From positions 1-64,000 of the forward strand of contig JAAFIL010000009.1 in NCBI GenBank assembly GCA_013297775.1: a stretch of DNA of 64,000 nucleotides, written 5' to 3'. Positions 53,194 to 61,585 of this stretch are shown piece after piece. Source of the stretch: Bacteroidota bacterium. Its GTDB lineage: Bacteria > Bacteroidota > Bacteroidia > B-17B0 > Aurantibacillaceae. A program made the translations under genes and the position numbers. Numbering within the stretch: the first letter of the stretch is position 1; each line of letters starts with the position of its first letter. The notes beneath the pieces were generated by a model. It was not told the DNA's origin. It saw only the letters and a list, made by a program, of their open reading frames with translations, and ran no database searches.

Positions 53194-54642
53194 ATGATTG
53201 TTAAATTGCTAAAAAACCGAAAAGTACTTTTTACTGTTGTTGGTTTTTTACCATTAAGCATTTCAGTAGTGTTTACACCCATCTATGTAAATTATTTATC
53301 GCTTAACGATTATGGGTTTCTCAATTTATTTACAACCTTACTCGGTTTAATTGCGCCCGCCTTACACCTAGGTATTAAAGATGGATTTGGATTTCTCTAT
53401 TGGAAAAATACAGACAACCAACAGCAAACCGAATCCTTTTTTAGAGATAGCTTTAGCGCGCTCTTATTAGTTCAACTATTTACGTTGATGGCTTTTATTT
53501 TTATTGGGCCTTTTATTTTAAGATTTAGTTTTAATGTGTTTCAAACTACAAACTATTATTCTTTTATTTTAATTGCAGGATTTTATGCGTTTTTTATAAA
53601 TGTAAACGAGTTACTCTTTTATTATTACCGCAATAAAGGCGACATTCGGAATTTTGTTTACTTAAATATTGGGGCCTTGGTGCTTATGACCTTGGGTTCG
53701 TTTTTAGGTATTTTTGTTTTGAGGTTAGGCTTGTATGGAGCTATTTTAGGGAAGTTTGGAGGGTATAGCCTTGTTGTGATCTACTTTATTTTTCGGAACG
53801 TAAAAAAAATTAATTGGAAGCCCAACTTATACTTTATGAAAAAAATTTTCTTTGCAGGATTTCCAATATTGATTAGCACTATTTTAGGAGCTTACGCCTC
53901 GGTGTGCGATAAATACTTTTTACAAGAACACTACCCAGTAAGCAGTATTGGTATTTATGGAATGGCACTAACCATTGTTTATTTAGCCGATATCTTACTA
54001 ACGTCTTTTATGCACTATTTGCTACCCGACACTTTGCATAAGATTAAAATAAAAACTGAGCAGGCTGCGATTATAACGCCTATAACCGAGGTTCTGCATC
54101 TACTGGCTTTATTCGCATGTTTTGTTTTGGGTGTAACACCATTATTACTTTCTTTTTTTCCTGCTAACTATTTGGAAGTACTTATTTACATTCCCTTTTT
54201 AATGATTATTCCCTTATTAAAATTTTTGTACAATTTTAACGCGTTAAATTTTTACTTATACCAAGCCTCGCGGGTATTTTTAAAATTACAAGTTATAACA
54301 ACCTGTGGCACTTTTTTAGTAACCTGGTTTATGCCTAAGTTTGCTTACATATTTGGAGCTGTTGGAATAGCCATTTTTTACAACGTACTTCAATTAGTTG
54401 TTTCGTATTGTTTTTTAATTAAAGAGCGATATTTTTTATTGAACGATAAAAAAATAATGTTGTATTTAGGACTTGCCATTGGGCTTTTTATAGCAACCGG
54501 TTTATGGTATAATTATACACATCAAAAAATTTTGTTTTTTATGCCACTACCTATTTATACGTTAGCGATACTTAGTAATGATAAGGTTTTCTTTACTAAT
54601 TTTATAAAACGAATTCAAAGTACTATTTCTGTAAACGCATGA
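53194..54642 (+). CDS. Polysaccharide flippase (Wzx/MATE-type, MOP superfamily)
   Basis: The 482-residue protein has about 12-14 membrane helices. The pattern VVGFLPLSISVVFTPIYVNY and LNDYGFLNLFTTLLGLI in the first helices and the even spacing fit oligosaccharide flippases. It would move undecaprenyl-linked glycans across the inner membrane. The next gene overlaps its stop by four bases (ATGA). It opens a co-directional glycan cluster. Confidence 0.85.
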   Translation: MIVKLLKNRKVLFTVVGFLPLSISVVFTPIYVNYLSLNDYGFLNLFTTLLGLIAPALHLGIKDGFGFLYWKNTDNQQQTESFFRDSFSALLLVQLFTLMAFIFIGPFILRFSFNVFQTTNYYSFILIAGFYAFFINVNELLFYYYRNKGDIRNFVYLNIGALVLMTLGSFLGIFVLRLGLYGAILGKFGGYSLVVIYFIFRNVKKINWKPNLYFMKKIFFAGFPILISTILGAYASVCDKYFLQEHYPVSSIGIYGMALTIVYLADILLTSFMHYLLPDTLHKIKIKTEQAAIITPITEVLHLLALFACFVLGVTPLLLSFFPANYLEVLIYIPFLMIIPLLKFLYNFNALNFYLYQASRVFLKLQVITTCGTFLVTWFMPKFAYIFGAVGIAIFYNVLQLVVSYCFLIKERYFLLNDKKIMLYLGLAIGLFIATGLWYNYTHQKILFFMPLPIYTLAILSNDKVFFTNFIKRIQSTISVNA

Positions 54643-55556
54643 TTGTTTATTCACCCTTTAACCCTGAAACGGAAGCTATAATTTTGGAGGAAATAGCCAC
54701 TAAGGAAATAGTGAACGGTTACCAAACAACTTATGGTATAAATGTGCAGCCTTATTTTAAAAACCTAGAACGCATATACGTTTGCGAATGTCCGCTTACG
54801 CAGTTAAAATTTTATCATCCGTTTGGGCTCGATGGCGATGCCCACTTTTACAAACATTTTTCGCAGTATCCTTGGTACTATCAAGCCGAACGTTGGGAGC
54901 ATAAAGAAGCCATTCAACAGATACCTGATGCCGCGCAGTTACTTGAGGTTGGATCGGGTTCGGGTTCATTTTTAAAATTAGTACTGAAAACGAAAGCAGT
55001 TAATTATTGTGGCTTAGAGCTAAACCCTTCGGCTATTGAAACCGCTTCTCAAAATGGTATTGTACTTACTAACGAGCCATTGCACACACACGCTAAAACA
55101 CACGCCAATCACTACGATATTGTTTGCTCTTTTCAAGTGTATGAACATATTTCGGCAATTGGCGAATTAATAACCGACTCGCTTCACGTACTTAAAAAAG
55201 GAGGTCTATTGCTAATAGCAGTGCCTAATAACGACGCCAATTTTATAAAGTACAACACATCGAACAGTAAGTATTTGAATACGCCACCGCATCACGTTAA
55301 CCTATTTAACGAAGCATCTTTACGCGGGTTAGCTAAGTTTTATAAATTAGAACTGAAACAAGTTATTAAAGAGCCTCTACAAGATTTGCATGTGGATGTT
55401 TATTTATATACCCTTGTATCTAAACTTTTTTTTAACCGTTCATTTTTAATTCGCGCATTTTGGAAATTAAGATTGCATATTCCTTTACGACCCATTGTTA
55501 AGTTACGGCGTAACGCCATTATTGGACATACCATTATTGGTGTTTTTCAGAAATAA
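54639..55556 (+). CDS. SAM-dependent methyltransferase
   Basis: This 305-residue protein has an N-terminal region with a zinc-finger-like Cys pair (YVCECPLTQL), then the SAM motif LLEVGSGSGSFLKLVL and LKKGGLLLIAVPN. This resembles methyltransferases of surface-glycan clusters that modify sugars or lipid carriers. It overlaps the flippase gene by four bases and precedes a GT4 gene by five. Confidence 0.88.
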   Translation: MIVYSPFNPETEAIILEEIATKEIVNGYQTTYGINVQPYFKNLERIYVCECPLTQLKFYHPFGLDGDAHFYKHFSQYPWYYQAERWEHKEAIQQIPDAAQLLEVGSGSGSFLKLVLKTKAVNYCGLELNPSAIETASQNGIVLTNEPLHTHAKTHANHYDIVCSFQVYEHISAIGELITDSLHVLKKGGLLLIAVPNNDANFIKYNTSNSKYLNTPPHHVNLFNEASLRGLAKFYKLELKQVIKEPLQDLHVDVYLYTLVSKLFFNRSFLIRAFWKLRLHIPLRPIVKLRRNAIIGHTIIGVFQK

Positions 55557-55561
55557 GTTCA

Positions 55562-56728
55562 ATGGTAAAGTTAGTCTATATAATTCATTCGTTAAAGATA
55601 GGAGGCTCTCAAAAGGTAATGCTGGATGGGATTAATGCTTTACCTGAATCAGAATATGAAATCCACTTAATTTCATTAAGCCCCGAAGATCCAAACGATT
55701 CTATCTTAAACCAAACACGCTTAATACACCCGAGTAAGGTTTATTATTTTGAGTATTGTTTTCCCGACGACTATTCATTGCTTGGCTATTTGAAAGTATT
55801 GTTTAAACCCATTGCGGCTTTCAAAGATACCACAGCTATACGCCATTTAATAAATACCATTCAACCTCACATTATTCATTTCCACACCAATCCACGCGAG
55901 TTAATTATTAAAAAGTTTTTGCAAGTAAACGCTATTTTTATTTTTACCGATCACACGCTGCGCCTGGAGGATAATAGATATAGTCGTTTCTCACGTTTTG
56001 TATTGGCAAAAATTTATCAACGGTTATATAAACCATTTCATGTTATTACCATTTCAAAAGCTATTCATACTAGCCTAAAACATTACCGAATAATTGATTC
56101 AGGCAAACAATGTTTACAAATTTTAAATGGAGTAGATATAGAACAATTTAGTCCAATAGAAATACCTATTACAAATTTATCTGTTATTTATATATCACGG
56201 CTAGATGAGGCTAAAGGTCACGACGATTTATTACGGGCTTGGGCCAGTTTAACCGATATACCCAATAAATGTTTGTATTTAGTTGGTACCGATGCCAAGC
56301 ATGGACAACTTCAAGCCTTAGCAAACACATTGGCTATTCGTTCATCGGTTATTTTTGTAGGGGCTGTTAATGCGCCTATTACTTGGTTAAAGAAAGCCAA
56401 TGTCGGTGTTTTTCCATCGTACAAAGAAGGGTTACCGCTGGCACTTTTAGAAAAAATGGCCATGGGGCTTCCGGTTGTTGTTTCTAATATTCAAGAGTTG
56501 ACCGATATTATTAGTCATCAGCAAAACGGATTGGTTTTCGAGTTAGGAAACACGAACGCCTTAGCCAATTGTTTACGAAGTATTTATAATCATCCAGAGA
56601 TGGCTAATACCTTGGGTACCAAGGCTCGCGCAACGGTTATCGAAACGTATAATGCAAAACGCAATCAAAAAAAATTAGCTATGGTTTATAAATCGTTGTT
56701 TAACCCGCTAAGTAATTCTATAACTTAG
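55562..56728 (+). CDS. Glycosyltransferase family 4
   Basis: The 388-residue GT-B protein starts KLVYIIHSLKIGGSQKVML, the GG acceptor loop, and carries YISRLDEAKGHDDLL and FPSYKEGLPLALLEKMAMGLPVVVS with the E-x7-E pair. It adds a sugar in the glycan cluster. Spacing to its neighbours is 5 and 11 bases. Confidence 0.93.
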   Translation: MVKLVYIIHSLKIGGSQKVMLDGINALPESEYEIHLISLSPEDPNDSILNQTRLIHPSKVYYFEYCFPDDYSLLGYLKVLFKPIAAFKDTTAIRHLINTIQPHIIHFHTNPRELIIKKFLQVNAIFIFTDHTLRLEDNRYSRFSRFVLAKIYQRLYKPFHVITISKAIHTSLKHYRIIDSGKQCLQILNGVDIEQFSPIEIPITNLSVIYISRLDEAKGHDDLLRAWASLTDIPNKCLYLVGTDAKHGQLQALANTLAIRSSVIFVGAVNAPITWLKKANVGVFPSYKEGLPLALLEKMAMGLPVVVSNIQELTDIISHQQNGLVFELGNTNALANCLRSIYNHPEMANTLGTKARATVIETYNAKRNQKKLAMVYKSLFNPLSNSIT

Positions 56729-56739
56729 GCGCAGCTCAA

Positions 56740-57825
56740 ATGATAAAAACGGTTTACATACATGGTCGGCCAAGTGGGCATCCTATACACGATGCGTATG
56801 CACATCAAGTTAATGCCGATTTTTGTTTTACCGACCATAAATTACGCTGGAACGACGTACCAACCGCTTCTAAATTAAAGCGCACTTTAAGTTGGCTCGT
56901 GTGTGCGTTAACGTTTCCCAACCGAAAAAACTATGTGGTCTTTTTATCTGAAGGGGTACGCGAACCTTTACTAATTATGAAGTGGTTGAAGCTCATGCGT
57001 AAACGGCAAAAATTAATGGCGTTAATGGCGAATGAAAATTTATATCTTTTAAGTACAAACGCCTATTCCGCTTTAGCAAGCTTTATGATGCGGCAGTTTT
57101 TAACCCATTGCGATGCCCTGTTGTGCGTGGGGAGCTATCAAACGCAACTCGCTAAACAGTTATTTCCAAACAAACCTATTTATACACTTTACAATGGAAT
57201 TCCCGAAGATAAATTACTAGCGTTTTCTTTACTTCAACCCAATTTAAGTGGGAATAAACTATTGGTAATTGCCAATGTCTCTTCGCCAACCCGAATGGTT
57301 TACAAAGGCCTCGATTTAGCTTTTGAATCTTTTGCGCAGTTACTTAAGTCGTTTCCCAACCTTGAGTTGCATGTAGTTGGTTTATGCACCGAAGCTATAC
57401 AAACCAAGTGCTATGCGTATTTAAAGATAGCCGATAGGCACAAAGCAGTGTTTCACGGAGCAAAAACCATTGCTCCATTTTTACAACAATCTTGTTTGTT
57501 GTTACAACCTGGGCGAGGTGATTCGTATCCAACTACCACCATTGAAGCGGCGGCGGCGGGTTTACCTATTTTGGTAAGTGAAGAAACAGGAACAAAAGAA
57601 CTGGTGGAAAAAGTTAGTACGCAATTTGTATGCGCATTAACGCTTGAAGCAATGGTTAAACAAATGACTTGGTATTTAGAAAGTAGTACAAACCATAAAA
57701 TGGAATGGTCAAATACCTTTAAAAAAGTAGCTACATTTTATTCTCAAGCCAAGGCCAACGAAAATTTTAAAAATACATTTGATACGTGTTACCACAACTT
57801 GATACATCAACAGGTCAAAGCATAG
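56740..57825 (+). CDS. Glycosyltransferase family 4
   Basis: The 361-residue GT-B protein has a less typical N-terminus (TVYIHGRPSGHPIHDAY) and a conserved C-terminal domain (LLQPGRGDSYPTTTIEAAAAGLPILVSEE with E-x7-E, and TGTKELVE). It fits GT4, and donor and acceptor are unknown. It lies in a row of three glycosyltransferases, each separated by about ten bases. Confidence 0.88.
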   Translation: MIKTVYIHGRPSGHPIHDAYAHQVNADFCFTDHKLRWNDVPTASKLKRTLSWLVCALTFPNRKNYVVFLSEGVREPLLIMKWLKLMRKRQKLMALMANENLYLLSTNAYSALASFMMRQFLTHCDALLCVGSYQTQLAKQLFPNKPIYTLYNGIPEDKLLAFSLLQPNLSGNKLLVIANVSSPTRMVYKGLDLAFESFAQLLKSFPNLELHVVGLCTEAIQTKCYAYLKIADRHKAVFHGAKTIAPFLQQSCLLLQPGRGDSYPTTTIEAAAAGLPILVSEETGTKELVEKVSTQFVCALTLEAMVKQMTWYLESSTNHKMEWSNTFKKVATFYSQAKANENFKNTFDTCYHNLIHQQVKA

Positions 57826-57834
57826 AATACATAA

Positions 57835-58959
57835 ATGAACCCATTAAAGAGCAATAGAGTATTAATATATTACCCTTCTAACAAATCGAGTAATACAATA
57901 GAAGTCATTGCTGCGGGGTTTATAGAACGTGGGTTTGACGTTGTGCTGTTAACGCAAAGTGCCGAAGGGCCTTTACACCAACGTATGAAAGCACTTGGAG
58001 TTAATACCTATAGTCGGGTTGTTACCTCTTCTTTTTCGGTGTTTTATTATTTAAAACATATTTTATTTTTAATAAAGTTTTGTAAGCAACATAAAATTAA
58101 TGCCATTCAATCGCATTTACAACAAGCCAACATCATGGCTGTTTTTGCTCAGTTTTTTGTGAAAGCTAATTTAGTAGTGTGTCGCCACCATTTAATAGAA
58201 AACAATCGCACATCTAATATATTTGATACCATTATTAACCGTTTGGCAAAAGTGATGGTGGTTCCCTCTAAAGGCATTGAAGATAAACTCATCCAACAAG
58301 ATGAGATAAGTACTAGAAAAGTAAAACGAATACCTTACGTTTATAATTTTGATTGGTACGAAAAGCCTAGTACAGCCAACGTTACAAAAATACGAGCCGA
58401 CTATCCTTGTAAACTTTTATTAATAATGAGTGGGCGTTTTGTGCCGCTCAAACGAAACGAATTGGTATTAGAAGCGGTTGAATACTTAGTACAAAAAAAA
58501 TACGATGTAAAACTTTTAGCACTCGACGAAGGACCAGGCTTAGAAGCTGCAAAAATGTATGTTCAAACCAAAGGCTTAACCGAGCGTGTCATTTTTTTAG
58601 GATACCGACAAAATGTTTTAGACTACATGGCAGCTTGCGATGTTTTAATTCATCCTTCTTACACAGAAGCCAGCAATAACACAGTAAAGGAGGCGGCTCT
58701 GTTTGAAAAACTAATAATTGCTTGCGAAGGCGTTGGCGATTTTTCGGAATATATTATTCATAAAAAAAACGGATATTTAGTTAATCGCGAAAATCCGCTC
58801 CCCGATATTTTGCACTATTTAGAGTACATTTATGCCCACGAAAACCGTCACGAAATGGGGGCATCGTTAAAAGAAACCGTTTATACACGCTTTCACCAAT
58901 CAAAAGAAATAATACATCAACATTTGGAATTGCTTTTTCCTAAAAAATATGTCAGCTGA
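57835..58959 (+). CDS. Glycosyltransferase family 4
   Basis: The 374-residue GT-B protein has HPSYTEASNNTVKEAALFEKLIIACEG and MSGRFVPLKRNELVLEAVEYL, matching GT4 donor-domain motifs. One residue of the usual E-x7-E spacing (E in YTEASNN and KEAALF) is retained. It overlaps the next gene by 11 bases. Confidence 0.92.
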   Translation: MNPLKSNRVLIYYPSNKSSNTIEVIAAGFIERGFDVVLLTQSAEGPLHQRMKALGVNTYSRVVTSSFSVFYYLKHILFLIKFCKQHKINAIQSHLQQANIMAVFAQFFVKANLVVCRHHLIENNRTSNIFDTIINRLAKVMVVPSKGIEDKLIQQDEISTRKVKRIPYVYNFDWYEKPSTANVTKIRADYPCKLLLIMSGRFVPLKRNELVLEAVEYLVQKKYDVKLLALDEGPGLEAAKMYVQTKGLTERVIFLGYRQNVLDYMAACDVLIHPSYTEASNNTVKEAALFEKLIIACEGVGDFSEYIIHKKNGYLVNRENPLPDILHYLEYIYAHENRHEMGASLKETVYTRFHQSKEIIHQHLELLFPKKYVS

Positions 58960-59719
58960 ACGTCAATCGAACGATACAAATAATCCTTGGTGGGGCGAGC
59001 ATTTGCACCGCTACGAAGTGGCTTTAACTTTAATTAAAAAAAAGCCCGCACACATTTTAGACATAGCCTGCGGCACGGGTTTTGGTTCCGATTATTTAGC
59101 TGCGTTGGGACATCAGGTTATTGGTGGAGATATTTCAGCAGCATCTGTGGCGCAATGCCAAGCTAGTTATAAGCGAACTAATCTTTCGTTTCAATTCATG
59201 GATGCTACACAAATCCATTTTCCTAATGCTCATTTTGATGTAATTATTTCGTTTGAAACGCTTGAACACACCACAGCATTTCATCAAGTATTACGAGAAT
59301 TTAAACGGGTTTTAAAACCAGATGGACTCCTTATTTTATCTACGCCTAATATTTTAATTAATAGTCCAAATGGTCAACTTGTGAATCCCTATCACACCCA
59401 AGAGTGGCAATATGACGAGTTGCGACAGTTGCTGCAATTGTACTTTGAACACGTCCACTTAAAAGGACAACATTATAACCGTTATACCCAAAAAAGTGGA
59501 TTAAAAAATAACTTTGCTAAGTTCGTGGAAGGCCTTTTGTATAAACAAGGTGTGCGTAAAATGCCCCTCCAATGGCAAGATAAACTAATGCAAAGAATAA
59601 ACGGAACGCCCATGTATCCGCGCTCGTGCGATTATGAAATGATAACCGAACCCAACGAAATTTTAAAATGTAAAACGTTTTTTGCAGTGTGTACGTTAGC
59701 TGCTTTTGGTATTAAGTAA
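58949..59719 (+). CDS. SAM-dependent class I methyltransferase
   Basis: The 256-residue protein has motif I HILDIACGTGFGSDYLAALG, the acidic loop VIGGDIS and motif IV FDVIISFETLEHT. It is a class I methyltransferase, probably acting on a glycan or lipid-linked sugar. It overlaps the upstream glycosyltransferase by 11 bases and is convergent with the acyltransferase gene by 8 overlapping bases. Confidence 0.93.
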   Translation: MSAERQSNDTNNPWWGEHLHRYEVALTLIKKKPAHILDIACGTGFGSDYLAALGHQVIGGDISAASVAQCQASYKRTNLSFQFMDATQIHFPNAHFDVIISFETLEHTTAFHQVLREFKRVLKPDGLLILSTPNILINSPNGQLVNPYHTQEWQYDELRQLLQLYFEHVHLKGQHYNRYTQKSGLKNNFAKFVEGLLYKQGVRKMPLQWQDKLMQRINGTPMYPRSCDYEMITEPNEILKCKTFFAVCTLAAFGIK

Positions 59720-60791
59720 ATTTTTCTTTCCACTTTAGAAAGTGCCGTTCAAAGCCAAAGTACGATAAGGTAGCTATAACGATTGTTAGCAAAAAAATAG
59801 CGGTATAAACCAAAAGAACACGGCCCGTAGTTGGTTCATCAAAATGTAAATACTGTGCTAATAAAAAAATAATAAGCGGGTGATATAAATAAACACCATA
59901 AGAGATTTGTCCAATAAAATTCATGACCTTATTTTCTAACGAAATAATTTTAGGACCATTTTCGATTTGTCCAATAATTAAAACCAAAGTTACCAACGAA
60001 AACAATTCATTATCTAAAACGGATACAACATGAAAGCGATTAATTAACGCTAACACCATACAAAGCCAAGCCACCACTTGCGCTGGCCAACTTTTTAAAA
60101 TTTTTAATGTGAAAGCATGTTGACCTAAATAAATAAAAGCACCCAATGCGCCTATTAACATACATTGAAAACGACAAACGTGTGCAATTAGGTAAGGCAA
60201 CTCAACCCCTGTTTGAATAGCCCAAAAACGTAAGCCTAACTTAATAACTAACAGAACCATTGTTAAACCTAATGCCCATTTAAAAAGTTGATTTTTATAA
60301 CGGAGTAACCAAGGCCAAAACAAATAAAATTGTTCTTCGACGGCTAAGGACCAGTAGTGCCCCAGTAGTGGTATACTAGTGCTTAAAATAGAAGGAATGT
60401 TTGCAAAGGGCAGTAAATAAGCCAGTAACAAGAGTTTATTATACGAAATAGTATAGACGTACAATAGTAAAATAACTAGCACCAAATAAAGATAATACAG
60501 CGGGAAGATGCGTAGAATGCGGCGGATATAAAATTTTTTAATATCTATCGTTTTTTTTTCTTTTTCGACCAGCAATAAATAAGTGATAAGAAAACCACTT
60601 AGTGCAAAAAAAATAGAAACGCCAAACCCTGCCAACAAGGTAGTTCGAGGAGTACCGTCGGGGTTTATCCCCCAAAAAAAAGAATTTAAACCGAACTCTT
60701 TTAATGCAAGTGTGGTATGACTAAACACTACCGCTAATGCTGCAATTGCCCTTAAACCATTTAATCCTTTAAAGTGTAGTTTTTCACGCAT
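59712..60791 (-). CDS. Acyltransferase 3 (OafA/NodX-type)
   Basis: The 359-residue protein has ten membrane helices. The start GLNGLRAIAALAVVFSHTTLAL contains the conserved Arg and His, the LSGFLITYLLLVEKEK loop follows, and ILRIFPLYYLYLVLVI is the catalytic-helix region. It O-acetylates surface glycans or peptidoglycan using acetyl donors. It is transcribed toward the glycan cluster and shares its 3' end with it. Confidence 0.94.
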   Translation of the reverse strand: MREKLHFKGLNGLRAIAALAVVFSHTTLALKEFGLNSFFWGINPDGTPRTTLLAGFGVSIFFALSGFLITYLLLVEKEKKTIDIKKFYIRRILRIFPLYYLYLVLVILLLYVYTISYNKLLLLAYLLPFANIPSILSTSIPLLGHYWSLAVEEQFYLFWPWLLRYKNQLFKWALGLTMVLLVIKLGLRFWAIQTGVELPYLIAHVCRFQCMLIGALGAFIYLGQHAFTLKILKSWPAQVVAWLCMVLALINRFHVVSVLDNELFSLVTLVLIIGQIENGPKIISLENKVMNFIGQISYGVYLYHPLIIFLLAQYLHFDEPTTGRVLLVYTAIFLLTIVIATLSYFGFERHFLKWKEKFT

Positions 60792-60906
60792 CCATTACGA
60801 AAGTATGAAAAAGTATGGCTAAAGTATATTTACTTTTGAGATTAAATACCTAAACAATCCCTATCTACAATTCTCGAAAAAAAAGTGGCTAAATTAAAAA
60901 AATACC

Positions 60907-60914
60907 TATATTTG
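60907..60914 (+). promoter_or_regulatory. -7 box for tRNA-Ala
   Basis: TATATTTG matches TAnnTTTG and lies 11 bases before the tRNA. No clear TTG element is seen at the expected distance upstream. Confidence 0.5.
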
Positions 60915-60923
60915 CAACCGCAA

Positions 60924-61001
<78 letters not shown>

Positions 61002-61010
61002 AAATAACTT

Positions 61011-61039
61011 AAACCCTTAACCGCTAACGTTAAGGGTTT
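61011..61039 (+). terminator. Intrinsic terminator after tRNA-Ala
   Basis: AAACCCTTAA (61011-61020) pairs with TTAAGGGTTT (61030-61039), loop of nine, followed by TTTT. It starts ten bases after the tRNA. Confidence 0.92.
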
Positions 61040-61094
61040 TTTGTTGTAGTTATTTTTAGTTCATAATCAAATTGTAAGTTTTCGTTTTCAATTA

Positions 61095-61560
61095 ATACCA
61101 AATTTTAAGAAAGAGAAACAGTAGAGTTAAGTTGGCAACTTGTTTTTAAACGGTTGATGGCGATGAGTCTAAGAACGATGCCATAGACTCTAGATTCATT
61201 TATTTATTATTTTTTGGGCGTGTCCCCAGTTCCACTTTCAATTTTGGTTTATTCAGTTCCACCTTATTCATTTTAAATTAAAAACTTTTAAATTAAAACG
61301 GGGTCGGGTCATCCGCTTTAGCCCCTTGGGCGTTTTGCTATTTTGCTACGGCCTGCGCTGAGCCTGCCCGAGTCGCTGCGGGGTCTTCGTGCCTCAGCCG
61401 CCTCGCTCGTGCAAAATTAGCAAACGCCCTTCGGGGGCTGCCGCTTCTACCCCCTCACGCAGATGGGTTCTCCATAAATTTCTGTTGCATAATGTGAGCT
61501 TAAGTATTTTGTAGCGTTAGCTGGTTTATTCTAAAGCCCCTATTTCTTAAAATTTGGTAT
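61095..61560. repeat. 18-bp perfect inverted repeat enclosing a GC-rich palindromic element
   Basis: ATACCAAATTTTAAGAAA (61095-61112) and TTTCTTAAAATTTGGTAT (61543-61560) are exact reverse complements. Between them, at 61318-61346 and 61411-61440, lies an imperfect inverted repeat of about 28 bases around GGGCGTTTTGCTATTTTGC. The segment 61300-61467 is far richer in G and C than the rest of the window. No open frame with protein-like composition is present, and no gene is seen from 61040 to 61585. Confidence 0.85.
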
Positions 61561-61585
61561 AAACTAAATGATAGTCAAGATAGCA

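Noticed and set aside
61040-61585. Search for a small gene or ncRNA in the gap before pbpC
   Set aside because: No protein-like frame was found; the GC-rich palindrome is reported as a repeat because RNA function cannot be supported from one copy.
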